A stretch of DNA of 64,000 nt from Cerrena zonata. Taxonomy: Eukaryota > Basidiomycota > Agaricomycetes > Polyporales > Cerrenaceae. The stretch lies in assembly GCA_038087015.1 (NCBI GenBank), contig JASBNA010000004.1, positions 1,550,001-1,614,000 of the forward strand, in the 5' to 3' direction. A program made the translations under genes and the position numbers. Of the stretch, positions 9,974-23,425 are shown piece after piece (position 1 is the first letter of the stretch; each line of letters begins with the position of its first letter). The notes under the pieces are model-generated. The model made no database searches. It had not been told where the DNA came from and worked only from the letters and a program-made list of their open reading frames with translations.

Positions 9974-12900
9974 TCACGATGGACCAGAGAATGAGTTCCT
10001 CGGTCCCCAATTCCCACTCGTAGCTTGTTCGCCTTCCATCGGGGTGTACAGGGTCCCGTATCCCACATTGCGCAGTTGCGGATGATGTGGCGGCGGTTGC
10101 TGCTGAGCTTCTGGCGGAGTAGCCATGCCAGGGAGACCACTAGGACCCACATGTGAATGCGGGGAATACGAGGGTTGAGAATGAGAATGAGATGAAAGAG
10201 GCTGGTTGGGATGAATATGTGGATGTGGGTGTGGACTAAATGACGAGTTGCGACGGTCTTTTACGCCAGGGTTACCTGCGTGAGAGGCATAGTTGCGCCA
10301 AGATTCCTCACTGCGATAGACTCTGTGGGTATGGAAAGTAAAAACGTATAAAAGAAAAGTTTAGCGAGGCGTGTAATTCGATGGGAGTAGGAGAAGTAGA
10401 CTTACGGAGGATTCCGTGTATAGCTTCCGGTCCATTGTTGGTGGAGACTGCCTTGACTTCTGGACGTATGAAGTAGAGGGCTGGGGGTAGAATGTAAGGA
10501 TTGGTGGATGGATATAGCCGGGCTATCCATAGGTGTATAGACTTCCCTAAGCGAACTATTACTATGTTCACGTTTCAAACCTTGTGGTGGCTGGTACATC
10601 GAATATTGAGGTTGTAATTGTCCATAATAGCTAGCAGAGGAGCTCGCAGAGCTCTGTTGATCCATAGCCAGACTTGAATGATCACTGGGAGTATACGGTG
10701 AAGGCATATACTGAGATGGAATAGTGGGTGTGAAGCCGTGTAAATCAGACGAGGAACGATACTGTCGAAGGGAATGAACACTTTCAGCCAGAGGTTCAAT
10801 AGCCTCCGATGTTGTTCCCGTAGGAGCCAATGAAGCTCTTCTCATCACACCCCGAGAAGCAGGATGGGCAGACTGGAATATGTGTCCGTGACTAAATCGA
10901 CGGACCGCGGAGATTGGTATCTGAGATGAATCGTTTCTCGAGGTTTCCCATGACTGCGCAGGATTGAACGGATAGAGGGCATTTGCTAGTGATGAACTAG
11001 AGTCGAATGTGATAGGCATGGGTGTCGACGCAACGATCGAATTGGTTGAAGGAACTGCATATGCGAATTCCTCTTGACGAACTGACATCCCTGATGTGTC
11101 CATTGCGTATGAGGGGATATTTGGAGAGAAACCAGCTCCGCCGAAGGTTTCTGGTTTCGAGAAATCGTAGGGAGCATCGGAAGTAAATGATTTCTCTGAG
11201 CTAGTAGATGCGTAGGTATCCGACTGTGGTTGAGATGATGATGGTTGAGGTGATAGACCTTCTGGTGGAAGTGAATTCTTTATCTCTTTCCTATAAGCAG
11301 ATTAGATGTCATTTTTTCGAGTTTATGATCAGGGAGAGACTTACAGCCATTCGCGCGCAATCTCGAAACCCGAAGATATCTCCTCCATACGGGTTATCAG
11401 AATCTGAAGATGTTCCATCAAGTCACTCATCCTGTCGGCGAAAAACTTTCTCCTCTCTTCTGATATTCGTGGTCCTTCTGCTTTCTCCATCGCCCTGACA
11501 AGCCAAACATGAACCAACAGAGCACCAGCAGAAATGTAGGATGAGTTGGCGAGACTAGTCATGTTGATGAATCTCCTATGCTGAACATGAGCATTCCAGA
11601 TTTGTGCTGTTGCTTTGGCGGCATTGGTGCATATCGATAGACAGGTCCATGGGAAGTCTGGTCGATCTACAAGACTGTGTCTCTGCTGTGACTGAAATCC
11701 ACTCAGCGAACCGGTCGCAAATGGCATCGGAATGAATGGCTTATGAATGAAAATGACCACCATATAGTATGTCGTGACAAGTGTTGTGGCTTGAGTGGCA
11801 AAGAGATCATCTTTGACCTTCGTAGACCATTTCACTGGAGACAGAGTAAGTGCTTGTGACCAATGGTTAATTGAGACGAACATACGATACGGTGGTAGTT
11901 CGTCTACCCACTGCGACAGTGCATCGTTCAACCGTGAAAGAGTCTCTTCTCGCCATCGAGCTCCGACCAAACCTAGCGGAATTTTGGACTTTCCAATGGC
12001 ATACTTGAGCGGTAGCCGTCAGCGCCAAAATTTTGCTCAGCCTCAGTAAAACGTGCCCACCAGAGTTCGTAAAGCAAAACCTGCAATTTGTGTCAACTTG
12101 ATCCAGCAAACGAAAAACGCCTTGCGACAGGGTTTGTCGGGTGGTTGCCGAAATGCAAGATTAGGATCCTCGTTCTCCCAATACTCATCATCGACTTGAA
12201 GAGGCAATTCAAGATCAGAGCTATGCACTAACTTAGTCCCGTTTGGTCAGCGAAACCCAATTGGAAACTCACTCTTCATCTCGCGAAGCGCACGGTCTGC
12301 CATTAATCACGCTACCAAGGCGATCAAACGTGACCAAACACCAATACGTCCTCTTCCAAAGCTCATCTTCCGACGTGCGGTTCCGACTGTATACCTTCTT
12401 ACGATGCGCACCAATGTCTTGAGCTCTCCTCAGACCTAGACTGACGATTTTCCAAGCATCACTATAGTATGACGTGCTGCGCAAGAAGAGCCCGATTAAC
12501 TAGATGGGAGAAAAATGTCAGCAAAACGTCCATCAGAAGTATACATGGGAACGACTGACATGATATGACTGGATCTCGAATAGACAGGCAGGAAGGATAA
12601 TATCAGAGTGATTTCGATGGATTTCTGTAGAAATCAAATTTCTGAGCCTGAGATCTCCGCCGATCACACAAAAAGCGGTCAGCCTACCGAATGTTACTTG
12701 GATGTACTTCCAACCTGCCGATCCCCATAGAGGTGACGACGGGTCCGGTACTTCGCTCAGACCCTTGTCATCATCCCAAAGCACTCCAGGATTTTTACTC
12801 CAACGAGCCCCCACGCCAAATACAGCCATACAAAGACAACCGAACCATATATCTCGTTCGTATAGTCGATCCTTCAATTGCCTCTCAAATGTAGGTCGAT

Positions 12901-14229
12901 GTATCAGAGGGAAATGATCATTCATGACATTGAAATAACCATCCATGATAGAAGGTAACAGGTCTGGACCTGGAAATCTCCTCTGCAAGAGCTCTCGGAC
13001 TGAACCGTCTGAGAAATGGGGCATGGCTTTGGCTTCATACTAAACGAATGAATGTCAATAACTGCTATCAATGTGACCATTTCGCGAGTACCTCGTCCCA
13101 ATATTATTACGCACCTCTGGTGATTTCCAAAAGTAAGGCCTACGGTCCATACCCATTCTGTGAGAAGCGTCGTCAGGAGGAGATTCACCGGTGGCTTTGG
13201 AGGCTTCAGTCTGGAGTTTCCAAGCCGTGTTGATGAGCTTGAAGGAGCTACTCTTGCCATGAAATCTCCACTGACTGTCTGGAACAGTACCACTTTCGTG
13301 GGATTCCAAAGGTCTTATGTTTAGGTTCTGCAGACCGCGAATGAGACTCAGTTCGCCATAATCTTCATTGTCAGATGATGAGGCCGACGACGGCTCGTCC
13401 TCGTCGGAAGAACCAGGGGAGGATCGCATGGTATCTCTGCTACTTGCGTGCGTGAGGGAAATCAAGATAGGTCCTGACCCAGGATATGGGGCGGCATGAC
13501 TAACCCCGGAACCACTGGAGACTGCCAGTGAGGGTTGGGGGGGAACTAACGAGTTGCCTTGTGTATGAGAAGATGTGGACAGTTGCCGGGAAGGTGTGTG
13601 TTGTAAACTGTTCGATTCGGATTTCCAAGAATCCCTCTGTAGTGGGGGACCAACCTCCTCTGTAAAGTCAATTTCTGGTCGTAACTTTTGGAATAATTTG
13701 CGGCTTCGGTTCAGATAAACATCGCGCCAGATGGATTAAGGAACATACGCGTTTTAAAAGAGTTTCTAGTTTCTCCATCCGGTCCTCCATGCCCTGGATA
13801 TAGCTAAGACGCTTTATTTGAGTGCATTGAAAATCAGTTTAGATGGACGCCACAAACGCTTTTGGAGGACCACGCGGTCTAGAGACTTCTCTGTAAAAGC
13901 GAGATATGAGCTCAACATTGGAAACATTCCAGCGCTACTCACACGTAGGTGCATTCACGTCCGTTCTCAATGCAATTCGTGCAGCGAAACTCTGCCATTT
14001 TGGGGCCGTCACATCTTATCTTTCTGCGACGGCAGAAATCACATGCACGTTCTATCTTGCGCTTCTTAGAACCGGTCTTGTCGACAGAAGTGTCGAGCGA
14101 ATAATAAGGCTCAGGAGCCCTGAAGGCGGCCGTCGAGCTGATCTCAGATGGGGATGTGTGATTTGCCGGATCCACGCCTGCTTTGGATGGCCGCCGGGAG
14201 AGCGGCTTTGTTTTTGGAAGAGCGGCCAT
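9974..14229 (-). CDS. Zn2Cys6 transcription factor with fungal-specific (Fungal_trans) domain
   Basis: Starts at ATG 14229 (the open frame further up has only a TTG). The zinc cluster ACDFCRRRKIRCDG...CTNC...C lies in exon 1 at about residues 60-95. It is followed by a short dimerisation coiled coil (YIQGMEDRMEKLETLLKR, about 13747-13812) and a Ser-rich linker with an acidic SSDEDEPSS patch. The Fungal_trans middle homology region (PF04082-type) follows: RRPYFW, then LPSIMDGYFNVMNDHFPLIHR, SLGLRRAQDIGAHRK, and TYWCLVTFDRLGSVINGRP. The Ser/Pro/His/Gln-rich tail ends with a stop at 9974-9976. Total length is near 1000 residues over many exons, giving a nuclear DNA-binding regulator of the XlnR/CTF1B-like architecture common in basidiomycetes. 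Targets are unknown. Confidence 0.88.
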
Positions 14230-16266
14230 GGTCGCGGGAAGCAGACAAGGGGAGGTTAGGATGGAGGGCAAGGAGGAGGAGGGGGATTAAGAACCAGGCA
14301 TAGAAGAACGAGTGGGTCAGGAAGAGAGCGCTTGGCTGTTGTCTCAATGGCCTGCCGCGGCAGAGCGAACTGACATCCACTCGCGGGCCAAATCTGATTC
14401 CTCCATCTTTGATCTTCATTCGTAGATTGACGGTTCATTTGTTCTCGCCTTTTCTCTTTTTTCCTCTTTCTCCTGTGCTCGTTGAAAATCGGGAGATCAC
14501 CAGATGCTTCCGCAACGTCATTCGCATACCTACATGTTGTCTCATATTCTGTCTGCACGCACTGCAACCTTCAATATTTCGATAGCCGAATCCGGTTCGC
14601 TTATGACCCAGCTTCGGGATCATGATCGAAGCGTAAGCATATTTGTGTTGTGTCTCTTCCAACTTCCCGTGCAACCATGTAGCCAACCTGGGCCTACCAA
14701 GTCGCTTTTCAACTAGACAGCCTCTTGCATCTTTCCGTGTTGTATTATTGACAAACGGACCGCTATCTGCGTTCTTTGATGTCCTCAAACAGAGGCGTCT
14801 AGCCCCCCATCACAACCGGACTGATAATCCACAGTTGCAACATAACGTAAAACTTGTAGAGAGGTTCGTACGTCAAAGGCTATACCAGTTGCAATCATCC
14901 CCACCGACTTAATTGTGTTTAGCATCGTCTCTATCAAACTCCAGTGCATGACCACAATCGAGGACAGTGTATGAGCTCACAGAACTTCAGAAGTCTCCTC
15001 CTTCTATTCTGATGTTGATAGAAGCTTGACCCACTCTGCCTCGTTAATGAGGCTTAGTCTCAGCTTCCAACCGCAGCTTATCGTCTATTCCGCCGACATT
15101 CGCATCTGGGCTATCTGTTTCGTTTGCAACGGAGGAGAATCCAAAAGGTCAACAACAATGACAATTCAGCTACACTTTGTCAACTCCTCTATGATCAGCA
15201 TCGTAGAGTTGTCAATCGGTCAACTCGGCCAACTCCGAGTCCGACCCTGCAGCTTTACGGAAGGTAGGTCGGAAAACTTACATCCCCTACCGTAACAAAG
15301 CTATTACTGTCAATCATTTCATGAAGGTTTGTCGATGTATCGCACAGAATATCTATCATTGGCATTCTTTGACCCATTAAGCACCGCGCCCACATCCTCC
15401 GCTGTTCTCTTGTTGGGATAGGATAATGCATGACAGTGAACACTCTTGATTGCTTCCTACAGCCTAGGTCTCACGCGGAGGCTCTCTATTGAACCTCCTG
15501 CCGGTGAGCGGACCAAGGATTGGTTGGTTAATCTTCAGAGATTGTTCTAGTCGTTCTCCGTAGCTCCGTGGTTCTAACCGCAGTGCCATCCGTGAACCAG
15601 CACCTAATTTGCAACATTTAATATCTCTCCTTACTCCACAATTGACAAAGAATGCCTTACGACGTTTTACGACGTCTAAATATCGGCAGTCGAGAACAAT
15701 ATCGGATCTAGCAATATGGCTATGTAGCTCAATTGATATGCTCCATTGATGACAAAGGCTAAAAACATAACTATTTGCCTATCTGGTGGTGCGGCTCGTC
15801 TTACAAAGACTCTGTAAATAAGTTTTACAGTGATACCAACAGTCAGCTTTATAACATGGCGACATATCGGTATTTTATGTGAGTTGGACTCCTAACTTGA
15901 CCCACTCCGGTACTCCGTCTTGCGAATCGTCAAATTCAATTAGTACTCTACCAGACGGTTGAAGCTCGGCATGGTAGTTCTTATGTTAGTTCATGATCGT
16001 GATCGATTCTGTCAAGTATCGCGGTCGTAAGCATGATTACGATCAGCCTGTGACAATCCGTTCATTATAGGCAAAGACCACTGGAATTTTACAAAGTTTA
16101 TTTGTCGGAGCCTTGCACTCGCAATCATGCAGCCTGAAAGCACCCTTGCATGTTCGCAGACCATACACTCCTTCGTCACTTGTGCCTCATTCAAAGGCAC
16201 GCATTCTCAGCCCGACCCTCGACTTCTTTTTTGCGGTACCGTCGTAGAATACACCAGCGCTCCGTC
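14230..16266. other. 2-kb intergenic region
   Basis: Promoter of the Zn2Cys6 gene on the left, then sequence with only short, overlapping, unconvincing ORFs. A minus-strand stretch at 14435-14788 is open but lacks any motif I know. No RNA gene or repeat is apparent. Confidence 0.35.
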
Positions 16267-17237
16267 ATGTCTGATCCCACATGCACCAACAAGTCCAACC
16301 TAACAACTGCCCAAGAAGAGAGAAGATGGAATCGAGTGAGTAGATTCACAGGGCTGTACATCTTCCACTGATAAATGTGATCTTCGTACCTATGTAGATG
16401 AGTATACAAATGCAAAACTTCCATAACCACTTCAAGCTCGAATGTACGTGATTTCCCACCCCGCCCGGACCTGTGTGTTGAAACAATCAATGATGCTATT
16501 CCGCCCGTCATAGTCAATGCTCTCTACGAAGTAAGTTATTAACTACTTGTGGCGGCCGTTTTGCTGTGATGAGACTCCAACCCCTCTCTAAACTTGAACC
16601 TCCGCCGTTCGACAGATGGCAGATGGGTCGTTTAACAAGAGAGGCTTGTCGTTAGGTCTCTATCTACGACAAGCAGAACAGTTGCAGAGACGTATGTATA
16701 GCCTATCTCATTATTGCAATTAACGACTCGAGTTGCTACTCATTGCCTTGCTTATCTCGTAGAGTTAACGTTGCACCATACTATCGAAGAACGACACATC
16801 TTCCCTATACTAGCGAAACGCATGCCTTCATTCCGTAACGACGAAGCACACATCAAATCGCATCATGGCATTCATGAAGGTACGCTTCGTTCGCTGATGT
16901 TCAAGTTTCGAGGTTCTTGAGTTCTGAGAATGAATCAACTCGGCCGCCGTTTTGATTACAGGACTTGACAAGCTTGCCCAGCTCTTACACAAGTGGAAGG
17001 TAGAGCCTTCGGCGTATTCTCCACAGGAGATGAGAGAAAGCTTGGACAGCTGGCGAGAAGTCCTGTTCAAACACTTGGACGAAGAGGTATGTGATCGGAG
17101 TCGGAGTATCATCCATATAAGGGTGACGTGATTCCGTGATCAGCGTCTTACTGTTTTCGTTTCAGGTGAACGACCTCTCGGGAGAAAACATGAAGAAGTA
17201 CTGGACCCTTGAAGAAATGGATATTCTACCCATGTAG
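16267..17237 (+). CDS. Hemerythrin-like (HHE) cation-binding protein
   Basis: Seven exons can be traced: 16267-16335, 16398-16443, 16514-16530, 16616-16691, 16763-16879, 16962-17086, 17166-17237. The product (about 173 residues) has the hemerythrin four-helix pattern: MQNFHNHFK in helix 1, LTLHHTIEERHIFP in helix 2, KSHHGIHEG in helix 3, and LFKHLDEEV in helix 4. The His/Glu residues are placed to hold a di-iron centre. Exon 3 is only 17 nt, and skipping it would break the frame. Hemerythrin-like proteins in fungi are small soluble proteins, probably iron or oxygen related; the role here is not determined. The stop follows the motif MDILPM. Confidence 0.85.
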
Positions 17238-17956
17238 TCCGAGCTTGTATCGGACCATTGGGGATCTCAACTTGACCGTGTTTGCTGTCTTCTCTATAGA
17301 TATCTCCACTATAAACCTTGTCCCATCGCTTCGTTGGAAATTGTGGGGCAAAAAAATGATACATGCTTGATGGTTGGCTTCATACAACAAACCTTATGTA
17401 TTTGTTGCTTCCAAAGGTCGCGGGAGAAAGAAAACACCAGCGATAATAGAGAGCACGCCATGCGTTATTGCATACACTCAGTGCTTGGTGTGAATTATCG
17501 CGGGACGTAGATATCCCCAAAAGTCATTATACAAATCCTGAGGAGCCCCATATCAATGGTTGTGCGGGATGTGACATTTGTCTTGGAGGTGGTTCGGCGT
17601 AGTGGAGACGACGTCAATCAACTTCTGCTCTCGAGCATGCATCGTTGTCAGATTGTAAGGAACATCAGCGATATTTGTATTCGAATCAGAGAGACTCGGT
17701 CCGCACGATTAGTGTATTACCGGTGGACATAACTTTGAAAACTTACTACGAGTGTACGGTCTAAATCCGTTATTTTACTCAACCAGGTTCCGAAGAGGCT
17801 CAGGATCGCGCTCGGCAGTCTCAGGGACGACGTTGTTTTTTTCTGTATTGCAAAAGGTATCTGGTACCAGTACAGTGCAATGTATCTGCACAAATGAGAC
17901 GACGAATAAAGCATGAAGGGTCGAAGAGGCGGCAAGAAAATGCAACCGAGTTCATT
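17238..17956. other. Intergenic region between convergent genes
   Basis: Shared 3' flank of the hemerythrin-like gene and APC8. I see no ORF with coding character and no structured RNA. Confidence 0.4.
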
Positions 17957-20760
17957 TTATTTCGCGCCACCGCCACCTTCACCTTTCAAGGAGTCAGCGT
18001 GTTGTTTTTGGGCAATCGAGCTCCTGATCCGTTTTAGCAGTTCCGCCGCTTGAGTAACCTCCTCGGACTGACTGGATGCGACAGCTTCCATTAACTCTCG
18101 TGCATGGAATAAATCGCCGCCGCCATATAATAGGTGATAACGAGCAACGTAGACACTCGACGATGCGTGATCTGCTACGGTTTTGTCTAAAGAATCGAAA
18201 TGGACGATAAAACGATACAAACGGAGATCGAGATCAGAACATGGACCAAAAAAGAACAAATAGACTCACCCGCAGCTTTGGATACGTCTATCACGCGCTG
18301 GTGATAGGCTGCGGCTTCTCTATATTCCTCCAAGTCATTGTGTAACTTTGCGAGACGAAGATGAATCCCAGTTTCTTTCGGTCCAGCTCCAATCAGAGCG
18401 CGCTTGTTGCATTCGATTGCTTCTCGTAACCTATATGTGGAAAATGCGGAGTCAGAAGAGGATCGCGGTAAGTTAGAATGAGACCATGAACGGTTTGAAT
18501 AGAGTTACTAGCGACCAATAAATCATTGATCTCATGTCGACTCCGTGTGGCAATAGAGCGGCGAGTAATAGTTAAAGGGATGGGGAAGGTGTTATCAGAC
18601 AAGAACAATATACTTACTTGCCCATCTCCTCGTAGCATATGGCTTGAGCTTGCCAAAGACGGACATCATACGGCCTTTAAGAATCATCCATTGGATACGC
18701 GCGACGGGTTCGGGGGGACAGATATTGAACAAAAGGGTGACCCAATCGCGAAAACAAATAGGTGGCATGATAAGTATCAGGAACAAGTTTTCGGGGGTTA
18801 TCATATGCGAAACTTTACTCACCGTAGGGCAGTAGCGTGTTGATAGTAATACACCGCGTATTGGTGCATACTTAGCAATTCATACGCCTGTCCAAGTCCA
18901 TACCATGCACGGTAATCTTTGCGATCAACATCTACACAGATTGACAGATGTCGACGTCATTGTCAGTGGTGGATGAATGAAGAATATGCAGAGAAAAGAT
19001 CAGAGTTTGCGAAAATACAAATCATGACGTAGACTGCGGAATAACATACCAACGGCTTTCCGATACGCCTCGATGGCAGCATGAGAGTTCTTCATCTCGA
19101 CATATTCATGTCCCATTAATATCCAAGCTGATAGATATGTTCTGTCCAACTGTGTGGCACGTTTGAAATACTTGATAGCCTTTTCATGGTCTAGATGCAG
19201 GGAGTAATGGTTTCCTATAGAAGAGGGGCGGGCAGGTTGAGCGCTGGGACGTTTCGCTCCTATCTTTGTACCGAATCCTTTGAAGAATGCGCGAAAACGT
19301 AAAACGACACGAACCTACGAGGCAGCAGATCTCAGGTCTGTCACGTTCGAGTGCCAGAACCTCATGGGCTAGCTTAGACAGTTCGAGCCGGTTCTCGGAG
19401 ACATAGAGAACATTAGACAGTATGTCGATGTCATCAATTCTGAAGGGATCGAGTTCCCGTATCTTCTTGAATTGAGATTCTGCCGAGCCATATTCTGTTA
19501 CCGGGGGAGTCAGAACACCGACCGCCAGGTCGAAGATTGTTAGAATTGCAAAGTGGAACGAAGGACGCACCATGCATATGGTAAAGAACACACGCTCGTT
19601 GTGCCATCAACCAAGAACTTTCAGGAAAGAAATCGTTACTAAGAAGCTTGTCACACAAAGTCAATTCAGCATCGGACGGATTCCCTAGGGTATTCAGGGT
19701 CTTGATCTGGAAAAGCCGAACAAGCAGATGTGTCGCTGGAAGCGGCAACAACGCAATGAGAGACAAAAGCTGTTGCGTCATCAAGGGTCAAAGATAACCA
19801 TGGCACGATGATCCAAGACACTCACCTCATCGCCGTCCTCGAGACAGTCTCCCAGTAAAGTCCACGCAGACCAGTTCCAGGGGTAGCCGGCAATCGAAAG
19901 TAGGCAGGTTTCGATGGCCTCTTCTCGGCGAGATAACCGTCGAAGAAATATAGCCCTTCTACGATGGGAACGGGATGGGTTAGCGTTCAGCTAGAACTTC
20001 GGAAGTAACATACAAAAATAGAAGCCATGGATCAGTGGCATTGTGCACCTCTTGCAGCAAGTTGACGATGGACGGGTTTACGGGAGTATGCGGCTGATTT
20101 CGAGTCTCTGAAAACCTGAGTCATACAACGCGGAGGATAATTTCATTTAAACTTACTGTCCATTCGATACCATTCTCTTAGTGCATTTTTCTCGCTAGCC
20201 TGTTACATCTTAATCGAATCTTAGATGTCATTTTGTAGGTATTTCTCTTACCATAAAGTCGCTATAGATGCGCAGGAATTTAGCTTTCGCGCTCTGACAA
20301 TCTTTGAGCCAATGGGCGACTCTGCTAAACTCCTTAGCATCGAACATGGCTCGTGCAGCGGCAATGTAATCCGCATCTATATTTTCGAGTTCTAGCTCCC
20401 GTCCGCGTTCTTCATCGGACTCAGAGCGTAACGGCGGAGCATGAGGATGTCTCGGTGGCAGCGAGGATAGATGATGTTGGGCTGAGGCGTGTTCTGTAGG
20501 TGCATTGCTATCAAAGGAGAGCGAATGTCGCGATGAATGTGCTTTCGCAGGGGTGGAGGTATGAAACATCGGAGTTGGATGTGGCCTAGAATGGTTAGAT
20601 GTAGAGAGAAGGAGTTCAGAGGCCCTAGCAATGAATAGATGAGAGGTAATGTCACGCATAGAATGTGGTATATAGCTCACCATTTAGATGCCTTGTAGAG
20701 CATTCTGTCTGAACATTCTCGTACAGCGCCGCGCAATGCGGGCAAGGTTTCTGGGTCCAT
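17957..20760 (-). CDS. Anaphase-promoting complex subunit 8 (Cdc23/APC8), TPR protein
   Basis: Starts at ATG 20760 ([20 protein letters not shown]) and ends at 17957 in GGGGAK. It has about ten exons and roughly 590 residues, close to Cdc23 length. The N-terminal Cdc23 domain includes [20 protein letters not shown] and a linker to [12 protein letters not shown] series of TPR units follows: [95 protein letters not shown], and [20 protein letters not shown]. In the APC/C ubiquitin ligase this scaffold TPR subunit helps dock coactivators and drives anaphase entry. An extra Ser/His/Pro-rich insert near residues 30-95 is likely disordered. It is divergent with ALG14 across 490 bp. Confidence 0.92.
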
Positions 20761-21252
20761 CGTGTTGGTTCAATGTAGACCTACGTGATAATGAAGTGTA
20801 AGTTGACCTAGAGAAATTACTTTCCTGTTTGTCTGTCTATATACAACGCGTTATAGTGTGGCGACAATGAATGCACTTTTGTAGAGTTGGACGCGTTTGA
20901 CAACTTGGAATTCAGCGGGGCCGAATAGCCGCGATATTGAAGTGCGCAGCGGGCCGAGCATTCCGGCCACCTCGACAACATTTGGCATCTACAACGCCAC
21001 TGCTAGTTGGCCTCTATCTTCGTGCTGCACAAGTCCGTCATTCCCTGTTGTTGAGCCTACAGTACAGATCGTTGTCCTGTGTTGGCCTATAGCACTGAGG
21101 ACTTTGCGTGGCGTGTTGACGACCGCTTAAGACGCCAACAACTAATTTCCATTAAAGTCCTATCTAGTTCCAAGCAATATTGACAGGTAACTATCATATT
21201 TAGATCCCCAACAAACGCGTGTTTACCTCAGGATATATCCATAGCATCAGAA
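20761..21252. promoter_or_regulatory. Divergent promoter region APC8 / ALG14
   Basis: Both adjacent start codons point outward, so the 490 bp must hold two promoters. No TATA box is obvious. The short plus-strand ORF at 20897-21130 has no domain and is probably spurious. Confidence 0.45.
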
Positions 21253-22192
21253 ATGGTATACACTATCTTTTTGATTCTCTCTCTAGCCTTGCTATGCGTT
21301 CTCCTGCGGTTTGTATACATAATGCCTCGTGCGAGAAAGCCTATATCAGCCGAACGGCGATCTACTCCTAAGACCTTTTCCTTGGCCGTATTCCTAGGCT
21401 CAGGTGGGTGACCACTGGTAGGCAAGTACTACTCTCACTGAACGCTCGTTAGGTGGCCATACGAGTGAGGCCCTTACCCTTCTATCGGCCTTGGACTTCA
21501 CCCGGTATTCTCCACGATCATATGTCTATAGCCAGGGCGATATCCTCAGTGCCAAGAAGGCGGTCGGTCTGGAGTTGCTTAAAACCGCCGAGTCATCTAC
21601 CCACCCCGTCAGAAGAGTTCCCTCCAATCGGACCGCTGGAAGTCACTCTAACTGATTTGTTTATCGTTCCTCAGGTCCATGGAGCAGATTCGAACCCTCC
21701 ATATTCTCTTGTGTGTATCCCACGAGCACGTCGGGTGCATCAGCCCCTCATAACAACCCCTGTGACGGCTGCACACTCACTTGCTTTCTCCCTTTACTAT
21801 TTCGCTCTTGCTCCCGCTTTCACCGGCAAACCCTTTGCTGATGTCCTCATTCTCAATGGTCCTGGGACATGCTGCATGCTTTGCTTAGCAGTATATTTCA
21901 ACAAGGCACGTTTCCTTCGACCTATAATGTGCTCGCAGAAATTGAGGGTGGATTATCTTGACAGTTCTTCGGACTCCCTGCACCGAGGATGATATACGTC
22001 GAGTCGTTTGCGCGTGTCAAGAGATTGTCACTCTCTGGCAAATTGTTACGCCCTTTCGTTGACAGGTACGCAGCACATCATGGGACATGGGGCCTAGCCT
22101 AAGTGTCATTGTCATTTGATAGATTCATCGTCCAATGGCCTGACTTATTGAACGATGGGGGTCGCGGGGAGTGTCGTGGGTGGTTGGTGTGA
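21253..22192 (+). CDS. ALG14: UDP-GlcNAc transferase membrane subunit ALG14
   Basis: Anchors Alg13 to the ER membrane to add the second GlcNAc to dolichol-PP-GlcNAc in N-glycan assembly. The start at 21253 gives an N-terminal TM helix (MVYTIFLILSLALLCVLLRF). Next come the glycine loop LGSGGHTSEALTLLSALDF, PYSLVCIPRARRVHQ, the LILNGPGTCC motif, YVESFARVKRLSLSGK and DRFIVQWP, all family hallmarks. Introns: about 21361-21411 (splitting GSGG), a probable one 21608-21674, one at 21906-21964 that appears to use a GC donor, and 22068-22130. Length is about 215 residues, normal for the family. The 3' end faces U2AF1. Confidence 0.93.
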
Positions 22193-22524
22193 AGACCCAG
22201 GACGACGTAATATGGTGTGCTCGGCGTAAGATACAGGAATAGTTGATCACGCTCAACGGGGACCTGACGACATATGACTTCCGAAGGTCGATGGCAGCTC
22301 TTCTTATTACTAGAGTCATCAGTCAATTCACTAGGTAGGCAACTGGGCTCCCATACTCGCATACCTCACTCCCTTGAGCAAAAATCACACTTATACTCGA
22401 GTTCGTATATTCGCTCGTAAGTTTTATTGAGACTGAGGTTTATAGATGGAAAATCTCTCAGTACATGACAACAAACAATATAGCTACAACGATAACAGAG
22501 AAAAAATGACTATCGCGGAGATGG
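22193..22524. other. Intergenic 3' flank between ALG14 and U2AF1
   Basis: A 330-bp region between two convergent stop codons. No coding or RNA feature is seen. Confidence 0.4.
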
Positions 22525-23425
22525 TTATGACTGCTTCCTTGTCCACCTATCTTCACCATCATTTCTTCCTCGTCTCGGTGGACTAGCGCTCCTGTTCCGC
22601 TTGGGAGGTTCCCAACCTCCTGCAACCTCAGTCTTCACTGGGTTGAGACGCCGCTCGACACGTTGACCATGTCTTAGTGACCTCACAAGTTCTTTTGATG
22701 CAAGTCGCAAGTGCATGAAGTTACAAAAACCTCCGCGGTTGCATTCGCCATTTTCGTTCTGCCGACAACACGCTTCCCTGAAATCCGTAACAGGAGAGAG
22801 CTCTGCGTATAATGGGCGGCCTGTATTTTTCACATTAGTGTGCTCATACAAAAGATACTCCGTACATACCTGCATACCACCTATCGTTCAGGTTATCAAC
22901 AGCTGCTTGTGCTTCCGTTTCCCATTCGTAGCGCGCATAGACATTGCCAATTAGGTGGTCGCCTACGTTGTCGCAGACCTATAGTTGAAGAATATTAGTA
23001 TTGAATTCGCGTTTTCGCCAGTGTATAGACTCACGTGGAGCTCTAGAAGGTGTCCGAACTTTGATAATTCGCAGTAAAGATCCTCATAGACGGCATCGAA
23101 CCCACTCTGCAGCTCTTGTGGTGTTTGCTGGCATATTGGGTCGTTTGAAGGATTATGGTATACGTTCGGTAGTAAGATGGTTTGTGAGAATGATGGTTTG
23201 ATATGCTTCCTAGAGCACCTGTCACCGTGACGGCATGCACCAATCTAAGGCGAATGTCAGTCCAATCCGAGGGAATGAATCAAAGCACATACTTTGTAGT
23301 AGAACGAGCAATTAACTCGATCTTGTTCGGTACCAAAGATGTTAGCCTAAACAATGCATCTGTTCAATTACACCGTACATCTAAAGAGGGAAATAAAGAA
23401 GGGTGCGTACCAAATGAGAAGCCAT
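22525..23425 (-). CDS. U2AF small subunit (U2AF35/U2AF1) splicing factor
   Basis: Recognises the AG at 3' splice sites in the nuclear spliceosome as a heterodimer with the large subunit. Starts at ATG 23425 (MASHL, then a splice to [18 protein letters not shown]). Domain order: CCCH zinc finger 1 ([20 protein letters not shown], about residues 18-40), the pseudo-RRM/UHM ([34 protein letters not shown]), zinc finger 2 ([20 protein letters not shown], about residues 155-175), and a short Arg/Ser-poor basic tail ([12 protein letters not shown]). About 240 residues, five or six exons. An expected housekeeping factor given how intron-rich every gene here is. Confidence 0.96.
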
